From NCBI GenBank assembly GCA_032871835.1, contig CM065302.1:1735094-1799093 (forward strand): a stretch of 64,000 nucleotides of DNA. Direction: 5' to 3'. Position 1 is the first letter of the stretch. Each line of letters opens with the position of its first letter. The notes beneath the pieces were generated by a model. That model did not search any database and was not told the origin of the DNA. It saw nothing but the letters and a program-made list of their open reading frames with translations. Position numbers and translations under genes: made by a program. The stretch is from Dipteronia dyeriana. Taxonomy: Eukaryota > Streptophyta > Magnoliopsida > Sapindales > Sapindaceae. Of this stretch, positions 1-11,795 are shown piece by piece.

Positions 1-570
1 CTCATTTCCTCATAAACTGTAATACTATAAGAAATTAATACCAAAAACAGCCACCATTCATTGGTTCAAGAACATAAACCAAGCATAAAAAAAAAACACA
101 CCTGTATAGAGTAACCTTTCTCGTGAAGCTCCGTATTCATTATGAAAACTTCTAACATTACTTCCGCACATTTGGCTCTATAAATTGAGATACAAATACT
201 TTCATGAAAGCATACAAAAAGAAAATAAACAGAATTCTTGAATCTTGATGCAATCATACAGGAAATCAAGAACATGAATTAGAAAATTCAATTTTTAGTG
301 ATAAATTTCTATGTAATAGTATTATTTAGCACCTGTCCAGCTGCATTTTTAGTGAATTGGATGTCAGTTGTTAAATTATCAAAATCCAACACCCTCCCGC
401 ATAAGTCACAGCATCTAAAAATTCAACCACAAATAAATAAATAAATAAAAACAAAAAATAATTGGCAACAAAAACAGAAAACCCAGATCATGAATTGGAA
501 GTACTTACAATTGGGAATCGTACGGGCGATGTCCAGTCACATACTTTGCACAACTCTTGCAATAAGGCAT
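1..570 (-). CDS. BRF1: BRF1-like TFIIIB subunit, 5' exons (partial)
   Basis: Brf1 is the TFIIB-related subunit of TFIIIB, which recruits RNA polymerase III to tRNA and 5S genes in the nucleus. I assembled four minus-strand exons: 570-509 (ATG at 570-568), 414-333, 177-102 and 16-1 (cut by the window edge). All junctions are GT-AG and the phases agree (62, 82 and 76 nt). The protein starts MPYCKSCAKYVTGHRPYDSQ and runs into LCCDLCGRVLDFDN. That is a TFIIB-type zinc ribbon with two C-x2-C pairs and the family's RPYD spacing. It is followed by FTKNAAGQ and a segment containing EYGASRERLL, as in plant Brf proteins before the cyclin folds. The last 16 nt read V-Y-E-E-M, so exon 4 is less certain. 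The cyclin repeats and C-terminal Brf domain would lie outside. A plant-specific Brf paralogue is the main alternative to BRF1 itself. Confidence 0.82.
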
Positions 571-681
571 TATTGCCTCCAACAACAAAAAACCCAAAAA
601 AAAAGACTTGAAGAGCTGAGAAAGATAGAGAGAGAAAGTGATGATGGTGGGTTTCTTCTGGGTTGAGACTTGTTTACTGTT

Positions 682-690
682 TTAGGGTTT
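682..690 (-). promoter_or_regulatory. Telo-box upstream of the BRF1-like gene
   Basis: On the minus strand this reads AAACCCTAA, about 112 nt upstream of the BRF1-like ATG. Telo-boxes are typical of plant promoters for translation and ribosome-biogenesis genes. The same motif occurs twice in the snoRNA unit promoter near 33.6 kb. Confidence 0.55.
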
Positions 691-699
691 AACGAAGTG

Positions 700-1443
700 T
701 GAAATTGCGCGGGGAAGTATAACTGTTAACTCTTGATCAGCACGGCACAGAATGTTTTGGGGGCCCTACAAGGCCCTCCGTTTTGTATTTGGGTTTGGGC
801 TTAGACTTGGACTTAGGGATAAGGGTCGTTTAATATTCAAGAATCTTAACGAAAGAAAGAAAACAAAATTTGTTGTAAATCAAATTATATAAGTTTCGTA
901 TAAAGATCGGGAAATAAGTTTCCTGCCCACTTCCACCAAAAGAATCAATTTTTTTTTTCTGATTTCAATTTCAATAGAATTTGGAGTGTGTTTACTAATT
1001 AAGAAATTAATAAAAGAAAATCAAGTTTTATAGAAAAGGGAACTTGATTCCTTAGGTGTGATGGGTAATTAAGTTATATTTATAATGGAATTTAATTTTT
1101 TATTTGTGTGTGGGATGCACGTAGTAAACTCTGTAATCACAAATCACGAATTAATTAAGTTTCTTTACCCTCGTTAGGATTCCTGATTAGTAAATGAGCT
1201 CTTGATTTCTTTTCATTTTTCATTCTCGATTAGTAAACATGGCATGTACTAATCTATTTAGTCATGGTATAACCAACACGATGATGATTTTATGCTAATC
1301 GAGTTTAATAAAAGGAAATTATATAATTAATGTCTTTATATATATATGATTGGTACAAGAAAATGTAATTTGAATTGTAATAAAATAATTCCACAAGAAA
1401 CAATTAATTAACAAACAATCAAAGACGTGATTAATATTCATGA
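700..1443. other. Intergenic, BRF1-like promoter side to PME-A 3' end
   Basis: AT-rich DNA between the BRF1-like promoter and the 3' end of pectinesterase A. It contains a short GC-rich patch near 755-780 and no open reading frame or RNA gene that I can support. The portion next to 1444 is presumably the 3' untranslated region of PME-A. Confidence 0.5.
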
Positions 1444-2283
1444 TCAAGGCAATATTAATAAACCTTCAATGAAAGGCACTCCTGTTGCAGGCAACCAGAA
1501 ATTTCCTTGTATGAAATTGGAGACAGTGAAGTTAACAGCATCATTAGTTTCTTTAATCACATGGTAACCTGGCCATGTGACCCTATTAGTGGTGTTGGAT
1601 CCAGGACCTGTGTTATTGTATTCCACATAATATAACGTACTCAGCGCGAAATCCCCCGACCATTCTTTCCAACCAGAAGGGTCAATCAAGCTATCCATGA
1701 ACGTTTCCATATAAACGGTTCTTGAATACTCCTTCCACGGACGTCCAAGGTAAGTTTTCGTAGAGCTAATATTGCTCGAAGAGTTGCTCGCTAGGTCATC
1801 TGAGGCCTTGATTGTGCAATTGTGTATTGAGATACCGGTGTTCTGGTTAGGATCTGTTCTTCCCTGAGCTGTTATGGCATTGAACTGGTTTTGCATCGGA
1901 AGTCGCGGATATATGTTACAATTCTGAAGAACAACGGCTGCATTGCCAAATATGAAATCGACGGTGCCATAAATGTCGCAACCTCTGTAGAATTGCCGGA
2001 GAGAATGAGAATATAAGGTGTCCTGGTAGCCTTCAAAGCTGCAGTTATAAAATGTGGACATATCGGCCCCGTTTCGGACTGCCACTGCTTGGTGCTTGAT
2101 TGCTCCGGCTGTGTTACGGATAGTCATGTTCACTCCCACAAACCCTTGCCCGACCACAACTGCATGCAAACAGAAATTCAATAATTTATTTTTACTGTTT
2201 CATTTGGGTTAATATTTGGATACTATATTACTCTTAACTATACTCTATAGATGATGGGTCTGTTTTGGGTCAAGTGGATCATG

Positions 2284-2315
<32 letters not shown>

Positions 2316-4908
2316 GATCAAAGTTACTTGATATTCGGAACCGGTTCCACAACCTTACGAACTTATTATACATCTAGCTAGTTACATAATATTGGAAACC
2401 AGTTCCATAATATTACGTAAACACTAAACAGTTTTCGAGATCGACCATAATAGTTTAATTGATCCATAAAAAAGTGATTGACCCTGAAAAGAAGTTATAG
2501 ATCAATCACATGGGTTTACTTAAATTTTTACTCATTTGATTATGAACCAAGTAAATTAAATGACTTGTTAAGATTCACGATCCAAAAATATTCATTTTAA
2601 AAAAAGCATCACAAAATAATTTAATTAAATTTTAGATACAATCACTTATCATTCAAGTTTTGAATAAATAGATGTTTTAGTAAATTTCTCAAAAGCAACT
2701 TATTTAATAATTTGTTTCTCCTATAAACAGCCTTTGAGAAGTAGATAGGGATTACTTTTAAAAGCTGATTATTGGAGAAGTTAATCCCTTAACTTTGGAA
2801 TATCCATAATACCCTCACCATTTAAATGAAAAGACAACAATGTCCTCATCTTTAATAATAATGTTTTTAAAAAAACAGAAAATTAAAAATAAAATAAAAA
2901 ACTGTACAGGTGGCCACTAGTGGTAGCCACCACCGGCGACCATCACCTGCAACTGATGTCGGGGATGAGCCGGCTTCCTCCAGCGACGTCTACGTCGTTG
3001 GAGGAGTCCTCCTCCGCCGATGGAGGAGGCAAATCGGCTCCTCCAATGCTCCAACAAATATTGGATGACTTCCTCTAACGCTGGAGGAGTTCAGTGACGC
3101 ATCACCATCGGATCTGTCCTCCCAAGGCAGAGGAAACCAATATGTTATGTGTGGCGTCGTCCACAGATCACAACACGTCATTGACTACTAATGTGTGTAG
3201 TGTCGTTCAACAGATTGCAGTTCCTTCAATCCATCCAACAGATTGCCTCCTTACGCTAGAGGAAGCTGGGCACCGAAGGAGGCTCATCTTTCTCAGGGCA
3301 ATGCTCCGCCTCCTCCATTTTCAATTTTTTTTATTTGTTCATTATTTGTTTATTTTTTACAATTTAATAAAAAATTTGAAAAATAAAAAATAAAAAGAGA
3401 TCAAGGTGTGTACCATGTATTTCATCTATCTATCATGTCTATTTTCGTCATTTTTCATAATCAATTAAATATTACTAAACACATTTCCCTTTTTTTTTCT
3501 AGGTTGACTATTTAAAAAACCAATTTACTAAACATCTATCAACTTATATTTGAAACTGATTATTTCTTAAGTTAAACTGCAACTTATTTTTTAAGTAAAG
3601 TAATCTCAAACATAGCTTTAAGATCTTATGATTTTTTAAGCAAAGCAATCTCAAATATAGCTTTAAGATCTCATGGTGGATTAAAAAAAACAATTAAAAT
3701 ATACTTTCTATATACTGTATTTTTTTCAGATTTCAAACTAATTATCATGAAACCTCATAATCAAACACAAGATTAGGTCAAGATGTGTGCATTTTTTCAA
3801 TTAGTTGTGATGATCGTCAGTGATCATGACCATTAACGACCACGCCCTAATAGAAAAAAAGACACGATCTAATATCCGTATATCACTGAAGAATTAACAT
3901 ATCGATCATTGTATCGAATTTATGTACACATAAATGTAACGGCTTACCAAAAGTTGCAGAGTTGAAAGTAGTCCAGCCATTAACAACACTTCGATTGCCA
4001 GTAATCACAGTCTGGTTGATGCCATCTCCTACCATCATCAGGTATTTCTTGTTCGATGGAATTGAAACGTATTCTTCGTAAACTCCGGCAACCACATGGA
4101 TCATGAAGTATCCACTGCTTTTACTTATATCTGTATTGTTTGGAGCTGCAGCCACTGCATCATTTATGGTCGTGAAATTTCCACTTCCATCAGGTTTCAC
4201 CACCACCATTGCACTCACATTTACCACCTCACCACTACCAATTACTTGCTGAAGAAGCAATCTTCCATTTACAGTCTCGTACACTTTTTTATTTGATCTC
4301 TCCGTGTTACGAAGCCAACCATGCTTGAAAATGGCAAGAGAGACACTGAAACTTTTAGTACCATAAACGAGAGGTACTAAAAGATCACTATTATTAGTTG
4401 ATGATGATGATTCTAGGGCTTGAAGAAGACCATCAAAACATGTTTCTTGGTTGGTTAAAGTGGCACTAAGAAACGTCTCCAAATCATCAGCTATGGAGCT
4501 CTCAAGAGTAGTACTGTCTGTACTAGAATTGATGGCTTTTAGGGTTTGTGAGAGGAAATCTATGTTGAGTGAAGCTAGGAAGCTGCAATCTTCAAGGGCA
4601 GCGTGGATTGTGGTGGTCGAGTTTTTTGATAATGGAGGAAGGTTGATGAGGTGATGTTGGACTAATGAATAGAATTTTTGAGCTTGTGATAAGGAATGGT
4701 GCATCCAAATACGACCATAGTCATGTATTGAACCATTTTTGCCATGTAGAATGGATTTGCAGTGATCTGGGTAGTGTGTGGAATTGCAGATGGATTGTGG
4801 TGAGGCATGGATTGATGATGATGAAGATGAGGTAGGGAAGATGAAGATGAAGATGAAGACGAAGAGAATGAGAAGGAGAGGTTTTGAAGCCATTTTCATC
4901 TTGACCAT
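1444..4908 (-). CDS. Pectinesterase/pectinesterase inhibitor (PME A)
   Basis: Type I pectin methylesterase. It de-esterifies homogalacturonan in the cell wall and is secreted after removal of an inhibitor-like pro-region. Exons are 4908-3948 and 2159-1444, joined GT-AG in phase 1, giving 558 aa, normal for the family. The N-terminal 35 residues are a hydrophobic signal segment. The PMEI domain follows, with cysteines in ICNSTHYPDHC, ALEDCSF and NQETCFDG. A subtilase-type processing motif (GRLLLQ) precedes the catalytic domain, which begins near VVVKPDGSGNFTTI. All hallmark motifs are present: GVYEEY, QAVAVR, the catalytic QDTLY and DFIFG aspartates, and YLGRPWKEY. The intron is unusually long (1788 nt) because of an inserted repeat. 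The next gene upstream (PME B) is a close paralogue on the same strand, so this is a tandem duplication. Which pectin pattern or tissue it serves cannot be read from sequence. Confidence 0.93.
2667..3545. mobile_element. Candidate DNA-transposon insertion in PME A intron
   Basis: A block about 880 bp long inside the PME A intron is bounded by imperfect inverted ends. The left end contains ATAGATGTTTTAGTAAATTT at 2670-2689. The right end, read on the minus strand from 3540, contains GATAGATGTTTAGTAAATTG. The core (about 2900-3330) is much more GC-rich than its surroundings and consists of GGAGGA-type repeats. Its open frames match no protein I recognise. The PME B intron at the same position lacks it (485 nt). 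I could not define a target-site duplication, so the superfamily is open. Confidence 0.45.
3591..3680. repeat. 45-bp tandem duplication (two units)
   Basis: Units 3591-3635 and 3636-3680 begin TTAAG(T/C)AAAG(T/C)AATCTCAAA and differ at a few positions. They sit in the PME A intron just outside the candidate transposon. Confidence 0.7.
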
Positions 4909-4950
4909 GAGAGAATCGATATGGGAAAATTAAATTTGGTGGTTTAAGCC

Positions 4951-4960
4951 TATTTATAGA
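4951..4960 (-). promoter_or_regulatory. TATA box of PME A
   Basis: On the minus strand this reads TCTATAAATA, about 43 nt upstream of the PME A ATG and directly followed by GGCTTAA. The same AGGCTTAA context follows the TATA stretch of PME B, so this promoter piece was duplicated with the gene. Confidence 0.6.
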
Positions 4961-4964
4961 AATT

Positions 4965-5576
4965 TCTTTCCTACCAATTAATGTTCAAATTTTATTAACA
5001 TCTATTAGATACATCTTACGGCTGTTATTTATTATTTAACGTCGTTTGAATTTTTATGAGTTTATTTGTATATGAAGGGACAGAGGAAGGATGAACAAGT
5101 TGCAGGAATATTAATGAATAATTATTAAAGAATTTGGGGGGATCTCATCTTGGGGAGGTTGTGAAGGTAGAGTAAGAATAAGCATGCACCACTAAAAGAG
5201 CTAATGAATTATGGTTATGAACATGAAAAAAAAAAAAAGTAAAAAATTAAACTTAAACAGATCAAAGCTTAGCTGCTTAGACATCACTCATGCTTGTTAA
5301 TTAATGGGTTTGGAGTGATTGGTCATCTTAATAAAACTTAACTGGATTTTGATAAGTTTTATTATTATTATTTTAATTATTATGGTTGACAAGAAGAATG
5401 AAATATATTTAGAATTAGATAATTAACTTCTAGAATATTGGATATGAAATGGGAAATATTTATACAATTACAAAAGTATTTCAATAATTGCAACAAAAGA
5501 AATTCACAAAGTTCACCCAAAAAAAAAATCTCAAGCAAACAATTAATTAAATAAAAAATTAACAAACAATTCATCA
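4965..5576. other. Spacer between PME A promoter and PME B 3' end
   Basis: AT-rich sequence between the two tandem genes. It must carry the PME A upstream promoter and the PME B 3' untranslated region. I see no gene or defined repeat here apart from short A/T runs. Confidence 0.5.
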
Positions 5577-7729
5577 TCAAGACAACAAGCCTTTATTGAA
5601 AGGCACTCCTGTTTCAGGCAACCAGTTATTTCCTCCTGTGAAATTAGTGACAGTAAAGTCGAATGCATTAGTTTCATTAATCACACGGTAACCGGACCAC
5701 TTAACCCTGTTAGTTGTGTTCGATCCGGGGCCTTTGTTGTTGTATTCCGCATAATATAACGTACTCAGCGCGAAATCACCTGACCATTCTATCCAACCAA
5801 GAGGGTCAATCAAGCTATCCATGAACGTTTCCATATAAACGGTTCTTGAATACTCTTTCCACGGACGTCCCAAGTAAGTTTTTACAGAATTATTATAGCT
5901 CGTAGAATATTCACTATTAGCCGGTTTGATTGTGCAATTGTGCATTGAAATACCAGTGTTTTGGTTAGGATCAGTCCTTCCTTGAGCTGTTATGGCATTG
6001 AACTGGTTCTCCATGGGAATTCGGGGATATATGTTACAGTTTTGAAGAACGACAGCTGCATTACCAAATATGAAATCGACTGTGCCGTAAATGTCACACT
6101 CTCTATAGAATTGCCTGAGAGAATGAGCGTATAATGTGTCCTGGTAGCCTTCGAAGCTGCACTTATAAAATGTGGACATATCAGCCCCGTTTCGGACTGC
6201 CACTGCTTGGTGTTTGATTGCTCCGGCTGTGTTACGAATTGTCAAGTTCACTCCCACAAACCCTTCTCCAACCACAGCTGCAAATTACAGGAATTATTTA
6301 ATTTTTTTTCTGTCAATATATAAATGTGTATGATTGGGATGTGCATGCTCATAGAAAAGAAAACAAAATTTACTTTTTTTGTTTATAGATTTTAATCGAA
6401 CTTTTAGGATTATATTTAGAGGGAGAGCAGATCAGGTTTCGTAATTGATTCAACTCCAGTACGTTATATATGTAATATGACCCATAACACTGTAAGATTG
6501 AATCTCATACGAAAAACGTACAGAATTCTCTTACCTGATAATTTTATAAACTCTTAATAAACACATTGATCTACATCAATCAACAAAAAATGTAGGTGTG
6601 AATGTATGCATATCCTTTTCTATTTAAATGCGATCCGTGAGTGGTCACTAATGACCTCTTTCGAGTATATCGTGACAGAAAAAAGATATGGATATCCGTA
6701 CATTCTGGAGAATTAACGAATCATTATATCAATGTAAGTATGTATATCAGCTAATTAATTACCTAAAGTTGCAGAGTTGAAAGTAGTCCAGCCATCAACC
6801 ACATTTCGATTGCCAGTAATCATAGTCCGGTTAATGCCATCTCCGACCATCATCAAGTACTTCTTGTACTTTGGAATCGAAACATACTCTTCATAGACTC
6901 CAGCAGCCACATAAATCATGAAGTATCCATAGCTTGTATCCGTATTATTAGGAGCAGCAGCCACTGCTTCATTTATAGTCGCAAAATCTCCACTTCCATC
7001 AGGTCTCACCTCCACCACCGCTCTGATCACATTTACCTTCATCGAGTAGTACTTATTCTGATCATCAGTTGTAGTAATTCCAAGAAGCTTTCTTCCATTT
7101 AGTACAGACTTGTAAACTTTCCGGTTTTCGTTAGGACTACCACCACCACCACCCCAGTTGCCATGCTTGAAGAGTGCAAGAGTGACACTGTATTTTTTGC
7201 TCACATCAAAGAGAGAGACTAAAAGATCACTCAACCTACTGCTTGAAGCTGAAGATTCAAGTGCTTGAAGGCCATCCAAACAAGTTACTTGATTGGTTAT
7301 AATGGCACTAAGCAACGTCTCCGAATCATCGACTTGATGGCTATCAAGAATAGTACTAGTAGTACTACTGTCTGTGCTAGAGTTGATAGCTGAAAAAGTT
7401 CGTGTCAAGAAATCTATGTTGAGTGAAGCCAAGGAGAGGCAGTCTTCGAGGGCAGCGCGAATGGTGGTCAAGTAGGAAGTTGAAGGAAGCTGAAGATATT
7501 GTTCGATCAATGAAAGTGATTGAATAGCATCTAAAAGAGATTGGTGCATGCAAAATCGACCATAGTCGTGTAATGTGCCAGGTTTAGCTTGTGACAAAAT
7601 GGTTGTGCACATGAGTGGAAATGGTGTCAAGTTGCAGACAAGTTGTGGTGTGTCAATAATGGCAAGAGATGGAGAGAAGAAGAAGATGAGAAGGAGACAT
7701 ATAGGTATAGTTGATAGCTTGGAAGCCAT
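5577..7729 (-). CDS. Pectinesterase/pectinesterase inhibitor (PME B)
   Basis: Close paralogue of PME A with the same role: pectin demethylesterification in the wall after secretion and removal of the inhibitor-like pro-region. Exons are 7729-6763 and 6277-5577 with a 485-nt phase-1 GT-AG intron at the identical position, giving 555 aa. It has a signal peptide ([18 protein letters not shown]), a PMEI domain with the conserved cysteines ([28 protein letters not shown]), and a processing motif GRKLLG. The catalytic domain starts near [15 protein letters not shown]. Catalytic motifs GVYEEY, QAVAVR, QDTLYAH, DFIFGNA and YLGRPWKEY are all intact. A glycine run (GGGGG) lies between the pro-region and the processing site. 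The frame is intact, so both tandem copies look functional. Confidence 0.94.
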
Positions 7730-7795
7730 TGATGATGATGAGCTCGCTATAGAATTGATATGAGAAAATTAATGAGGATAATGGTGAGTTAAGCC

Positions 7796-7819
7796 TATAA
7801 TATATATATATATATAAAT
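7796..7819 (-). promoter_or_regulatory. TA-repeat TATA region of PME B
   Basis: An alternating TA run that reads TTTATATATA on the minus strand, 67-90 nt upstream of the PME B ATG and followed by TATAGGCTTAAC. It occupies the place of the TATA box seen in PME A. The dinucleotide expansion may shift the transcription start. Confidence 0.45.
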
Positions 7820-7829
7820 TCTCTAGTGC

Positions 7830-9423
7830 GGATGTCTGGAATATGAAATTTCGTATTCGAATCTTTATGTGATTTAATGTATCTTGGGAAGATTGTGAAG
7901 AGGTCAACACAAAAGAAAAATGAAAAAATGAAAGAGAAATAAGACGTGCACCGCAATAACTCAATAAGGGATGATAAAGTATGAAAAATGAAGCATATCA
8001 AATCTTAGACATAACTCATGATGTGTTGCAAACCATATTCCACGTCTTCTGGATTTAGCTTGGACAACACTTCATGTAAGAAAAAAAACCATCTACATGT
8101 CCCTTTTTTGCTGTCAATATACTAGCTAGCTAGGACAATGGTTGCAAAGATTTTTTAATTCTTAAAATTAAAAAACCAACACATGGAACACGTTAGAGGT
8201 TCATTTCATAGGAACTGATATCCGAGAAAAACTTGTATGAGACGGTCTCAATTGTCACATGGTAAGAATATTCAATAAAATTATATTAAATTAAAGTTTT
8301 AAAATAATTTTTATTTTATTTTCAACTGATACAATTTTATTGAACGGTTTCATCTGTAAGATGGTCTTTCATAGTACTCCCACAATACAACGGAAAGGTC
8401 TCTCCTAAGCAAAATGTGACTCAAACCCACGCCATAAATATAAAGAGATCCTTTCCTGATATATGAGTTCTCCATAACTTTCGAAAAATCTACATGGAGA
8501 GGCAAAGCCAACCTCATTAAATTTGAAGGGTTTGGACTTTGGAGGGCTATGACAAGAAATTTAAAAGAAAACTATGAATATCTAAAAAAAAAAAAAAAAA
8601 AAATTGGTGCAAAGATTAGATGAAATTTAACTATTTGCATACTGTGGGTCCGTGGGAACAGCTCAACTAAATCTAATTTTAAGGATTTGATTTAAGGACA
8701 TATACTTGTATTCAAGACTTTCTAGTTAGTGGAAACCAAGTTTCAATTTCAGGACATATATACCAACCAGCAGTCATGATCAGGTTCAGGATTTTGTGGA
8801 CATCTAAATAAAATCTGCATCCAAAGATTGAAGTCTGGACCAAAACATATGTATGTTGATAACTACATGGTATATCTTCCTTTCGGATTTCATTATGTGG
8901 CAAAATTTACCAAATGACAAGATCCGAACAGAAGAAGAACTCGAAGTTTTTTCCCGGGTCTAGATTTTAATGAGACGGTTATGTTACATTTTCAATTTTA
9001 GGTCATCTAGCATTAAGTTTCATTAAATTACTTTAACATAAAGATACGTGTGACAGACAATAAATCAATAACATACATTTTCTTGTTTAGGTTGAAAAGT
9101 GGAGAATAACTTGATACTCTCGTGGTGGTGAAGTAATAAAGGGATCAATGAATATAATAATTCTTTAGTAAAAAATAAATCAGAATCAAAGTTATTCAAT
9201 ATTATGGAATTAAATTTCTTGGTTTGTAACATTGTGAAAACGATTACACAACATTATGTAACTTCGATCCTAAAATTTCTTTAAAACTGATCTGACCAAA
9301 GAAGGACCTTATATGAATAAGTATAATAAATGTGTACAAAGTTATACATCAATAAAGAGGACAAATTGGATTAAACAGATACATGTACTACTCTTGAAGA
9401 ATCAATAGCCTATATATGATCAC
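7830..9423. other. PME B upstream region and PME C 3' flank
   Basis: About 1.6 kb with no supportable gene. It holds the PME B promoter, an A-run near 8584-8601, and a possible small MITE at about 8230-8372. The ends of that candidate look alike in inverted orientation (TATGAGACGGTCT on the left, TATGAAAGACCATCT on the minus strand at the right). No target duplication was identified. Confidence 0.4.
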
Positions 9424-11174
9424 TTAATTGCTCAAGCCTACTGTGAACTTGACACCCGTCCCCGGCAGCCAAGACCGGCCATCAATGAACCGGCCAGCTG
9501 TGAAGAAGGCAGCTGTGGAAGAATCTGAAATGATGTGGTAACCGGGCCATTTGACCCGTCCGGATAAGGATGCACCAGGCCCGTAGTTCTTATACTCACC
9601 ATACCACAACGTCCCCAAAGCAAAGTTTCCATACCACTCAAGCCAGCCTCTAGGCTGGACCAAACCGTTCATATAAGTGTTCATGAAGACTGTCCTGGAA
9701 TATTGTTTCCATGGCCTCCCCAGATAGGTTGGTTGGCTGGCAATAATATAGCTATCTTGTATTGAAAATCCGGTGCTCTGATTCGGGTTTTTCCTACCTT
9801 GAGCTGTGATTGTGACCTTCTGTAACGGGAGTGGAACCCGAGTGTATATTTTGCAGTTCTGGAGGGCAGCTGCACCATTGCCAAATATGAAGTCTATGGT
9901 GCCATAGATGTTGCATTCGCGATAAAATTGGCGTAGGGAGTGAGCATAGAGGGTGTCTTGGTGGCCTTCCATGCTGCATCTGAAGAAGGCAGATTGGTCT
10001 GAATCAACTCGAAGAGCGACTGCTTGATGGTTCTCCGGTCCAGCTGTGTTTCGAAATGTCATGTCTCTTGCTATGAATCCTTTTCCAGACACAGCTACAA
10101 TCATGAAAACAAAGGAAAATTGGTCATTAAAATGCATCAGAACTCTAAACAAAGTTTTTATACATGAGTCTAACAAAGAAAAAATTGGACACGAGGCACG
10201 GTTAGGTGCTTACCGACTGTAGCAGTGCGAAATGTAGTCCAACCTTGCATAAAATTGCGATTTCCAGTCACCACCGTAGCTCCCATGCCGTCTCCTACAA
10301 GCATGATGTTGGTTTTTTTCTTCTTCATGTCTATGTTTTCTCTGTAAACTCCCTTCTTCACATATATGATATGCCTCCTGTTACTATAACTTGGGGCAGC
10401 ATAAATTGCATCTGTGATCGTCTGGTAATGCCCGCTTCCATCCAATGCCACAATTGCATCAACGTGCATATGTTGTGGACTCCTACTCAGGAGCTCTTGA
10501 TCACCATCTGTGATCCATTTTGGGAACCTGGAGTTCTGGTTTCGGGTGGTATTGTTTCGAGATGGTTTGAAAGGTAAACTATGCAACTGAGTATACAAAG
10601 CCAAGACGTTATCAATGAGCTGTGTAACTTGTTTTAGGCTTCCCCTGATGAAATTCTCAAGTCGGCGATCAGTGCCTTCGAACCCTTCAATACATGTATC
10701 TTGGTTACTCAGAGCAGCACTCAACCAAGCTTTCAGATTTCCTTGATAATGAACATTTCTGTCACCCTCTCGAATCTTCTTCATTTCTGCTAAAGACCAA
10801 GCCAACTCAGAGACTGAGAAATCTAAGAGTTCCTTGCAATCTTCAATCGCAATTTGTTCACGATAACTGATAGACAAAGTGTTGAACCCTGTCATCATCT
10901 GAAGAGCCTGTCTTACTTCATTGAGTGTGTGTCTCATAGCAGCTTTAAGGACTGATTTTGGCTTTGGAGTCTCCATGTTTTCAAGACTGTTTTGCAGTTT
11001 AGAAAGGCATGAATCCTGGTTTTCGACATTGGTGCAAACCAGTTCCATCAGGGCTTGTGTAGAAAAAGTTTGTTCACCTGAAGAGGGCTTTACATTGGAT
11101 AAAGCTTCAAGTGGAGGTAAAAGGACTATAAACAGAAAAAAACTTGCCAAGGCCATCGCAGGTTTGGTTTTCAT
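9424..11174 (-). CDS. Pectinesterase/pectinesterase inhibitor (PME C)
   Basis: Third pectin methylesterase of the cluster, clearly diverged from A and B. Exons are 11174-10214 and 10094-9424 with a short 119-nt phase-1 intron, giving 543 aa. It has a signal peptide (MKTKPAMALASFFLFIVLL), a PMEI domain with LVCTNVENQDSC, IEDCKELL and NQDTCIEG, and a linker containing SRFPKWITDGDQELLS. The linker lacks the basic R(R/K/L)LL processing site present in A and B. The catalytic domain retains [20 protein letters not shown], the catalytic aspartate of DFIFGNG, and YLGRPWKQY. So the enzyme should be active, but release of the pro-region may differ. It shares the cluster's intron position and phase. Wall remodelling is the family role; the specific tissue is not deducible. 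Confidence 0.93.
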
Positions 11175-11180
11175 TGGAAG

Positions 11181-11199
11181 GAGAGAGAGAGAGAGAGAG
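11181..11199. repeat. (GA)n in PME C 5' leader
   Basis: A dinucleotide run immediately before the PME C ATG, which is CT-rich on the transcribed strand. Pyrimidine-rich leaders like this are common in plant 5' UTRs. Confidence 0.8.
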
Positions 11200-11236
11200 G
11201 TGTCTGATATTTTTTTTCTGAAAAGAGATCAGAAAA

Positions 11237-11245
11237 CTTTTTATA
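11237..11245 (-). promoter_or_regulatory. TATA box of PME C
   Basis: On the minus strand this reads TATAAAAAG, 63-71 nt upstream of the ATG at 11174. That leaves room for a leader of about 35-40 nt containing the CT-repeat. Confidence 0.55.
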
Positions 11246-11582
11246 TCTGATGCAATGCAAGGATAGTTTGTCTCCTAAGAAATGTGTTGCCTTTTGAGGC
11301 ATAAATTCACCTTCTTTTCTGCTTTTATCAAGCTCAAGTAATGCTTTCTTAGGAGAGCCTGGTAAAAATATTCCGTCCTTTTCGCCTTTTTCGCCGCAGC
11401 TCTTAATTTACAATTTCAAAGGGTAATTGTTTTAAGGAACATGAATGAAATCAGTATATGTATATATTTACATATACGCACTGATTATAGGTAGAGTATC
11501 AAAATGTATCTCCTTATTCTAGACTCTGAAAAACAAAAGGTATGTAAGCTTTATTTTTTCATTAATAAAGACTAAATACAAC

Positions 11583-11644
11583 CTCACGGCAATTCATGGT
11601 CTCTCACGGCAATTCATGGTCTATATTTTCCATATAGACCATGA
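11583..11644. repeat. 20-bp tandem pair running into a 12-bp hairpin
   Basis: CTCACGGCAATTCATGGTCT occurs twice head to tail (11583-11602, 11603-11622). The second unit's end forms the left arm of a hairpin (TCATGGTCTATA, 11614-11625) whose perfect right arm is at 11633-11644 with a 7-nt loop. It lies between the F-box gene's 3' end and the PME C promoter. A role in 3'-end formation is possible but unproven. Confidence 0.75.
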
Positions 11645-11795
11645 AGTAACCTTATTAGTACCCACCAAAGCACATATACACAAATGGCATACATTTATTA
11701 CCGTGTAGTAAAAGCTCATGAAATTTAAACGGGAAACTTTTGCAATGAGGTGATGATCGGAGCACTCAGTTTGAGAAACTGATTAGAAACTGATA

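Noticed and set aside
66..275. 69-codon minus-strand frame at the left edge
   Set aside because: It overlaps exon 3 of the BRF1-like gene in a different frame; the spliced phase-0 reading (with EYGASRERLL) fits the family and this frame does not.
3094..3393. 99-codon plus frame in the PME A intron
   Set aside because: Lies in the GC-rich repeat block, no domain, composition follows the GGAGGA repeats.
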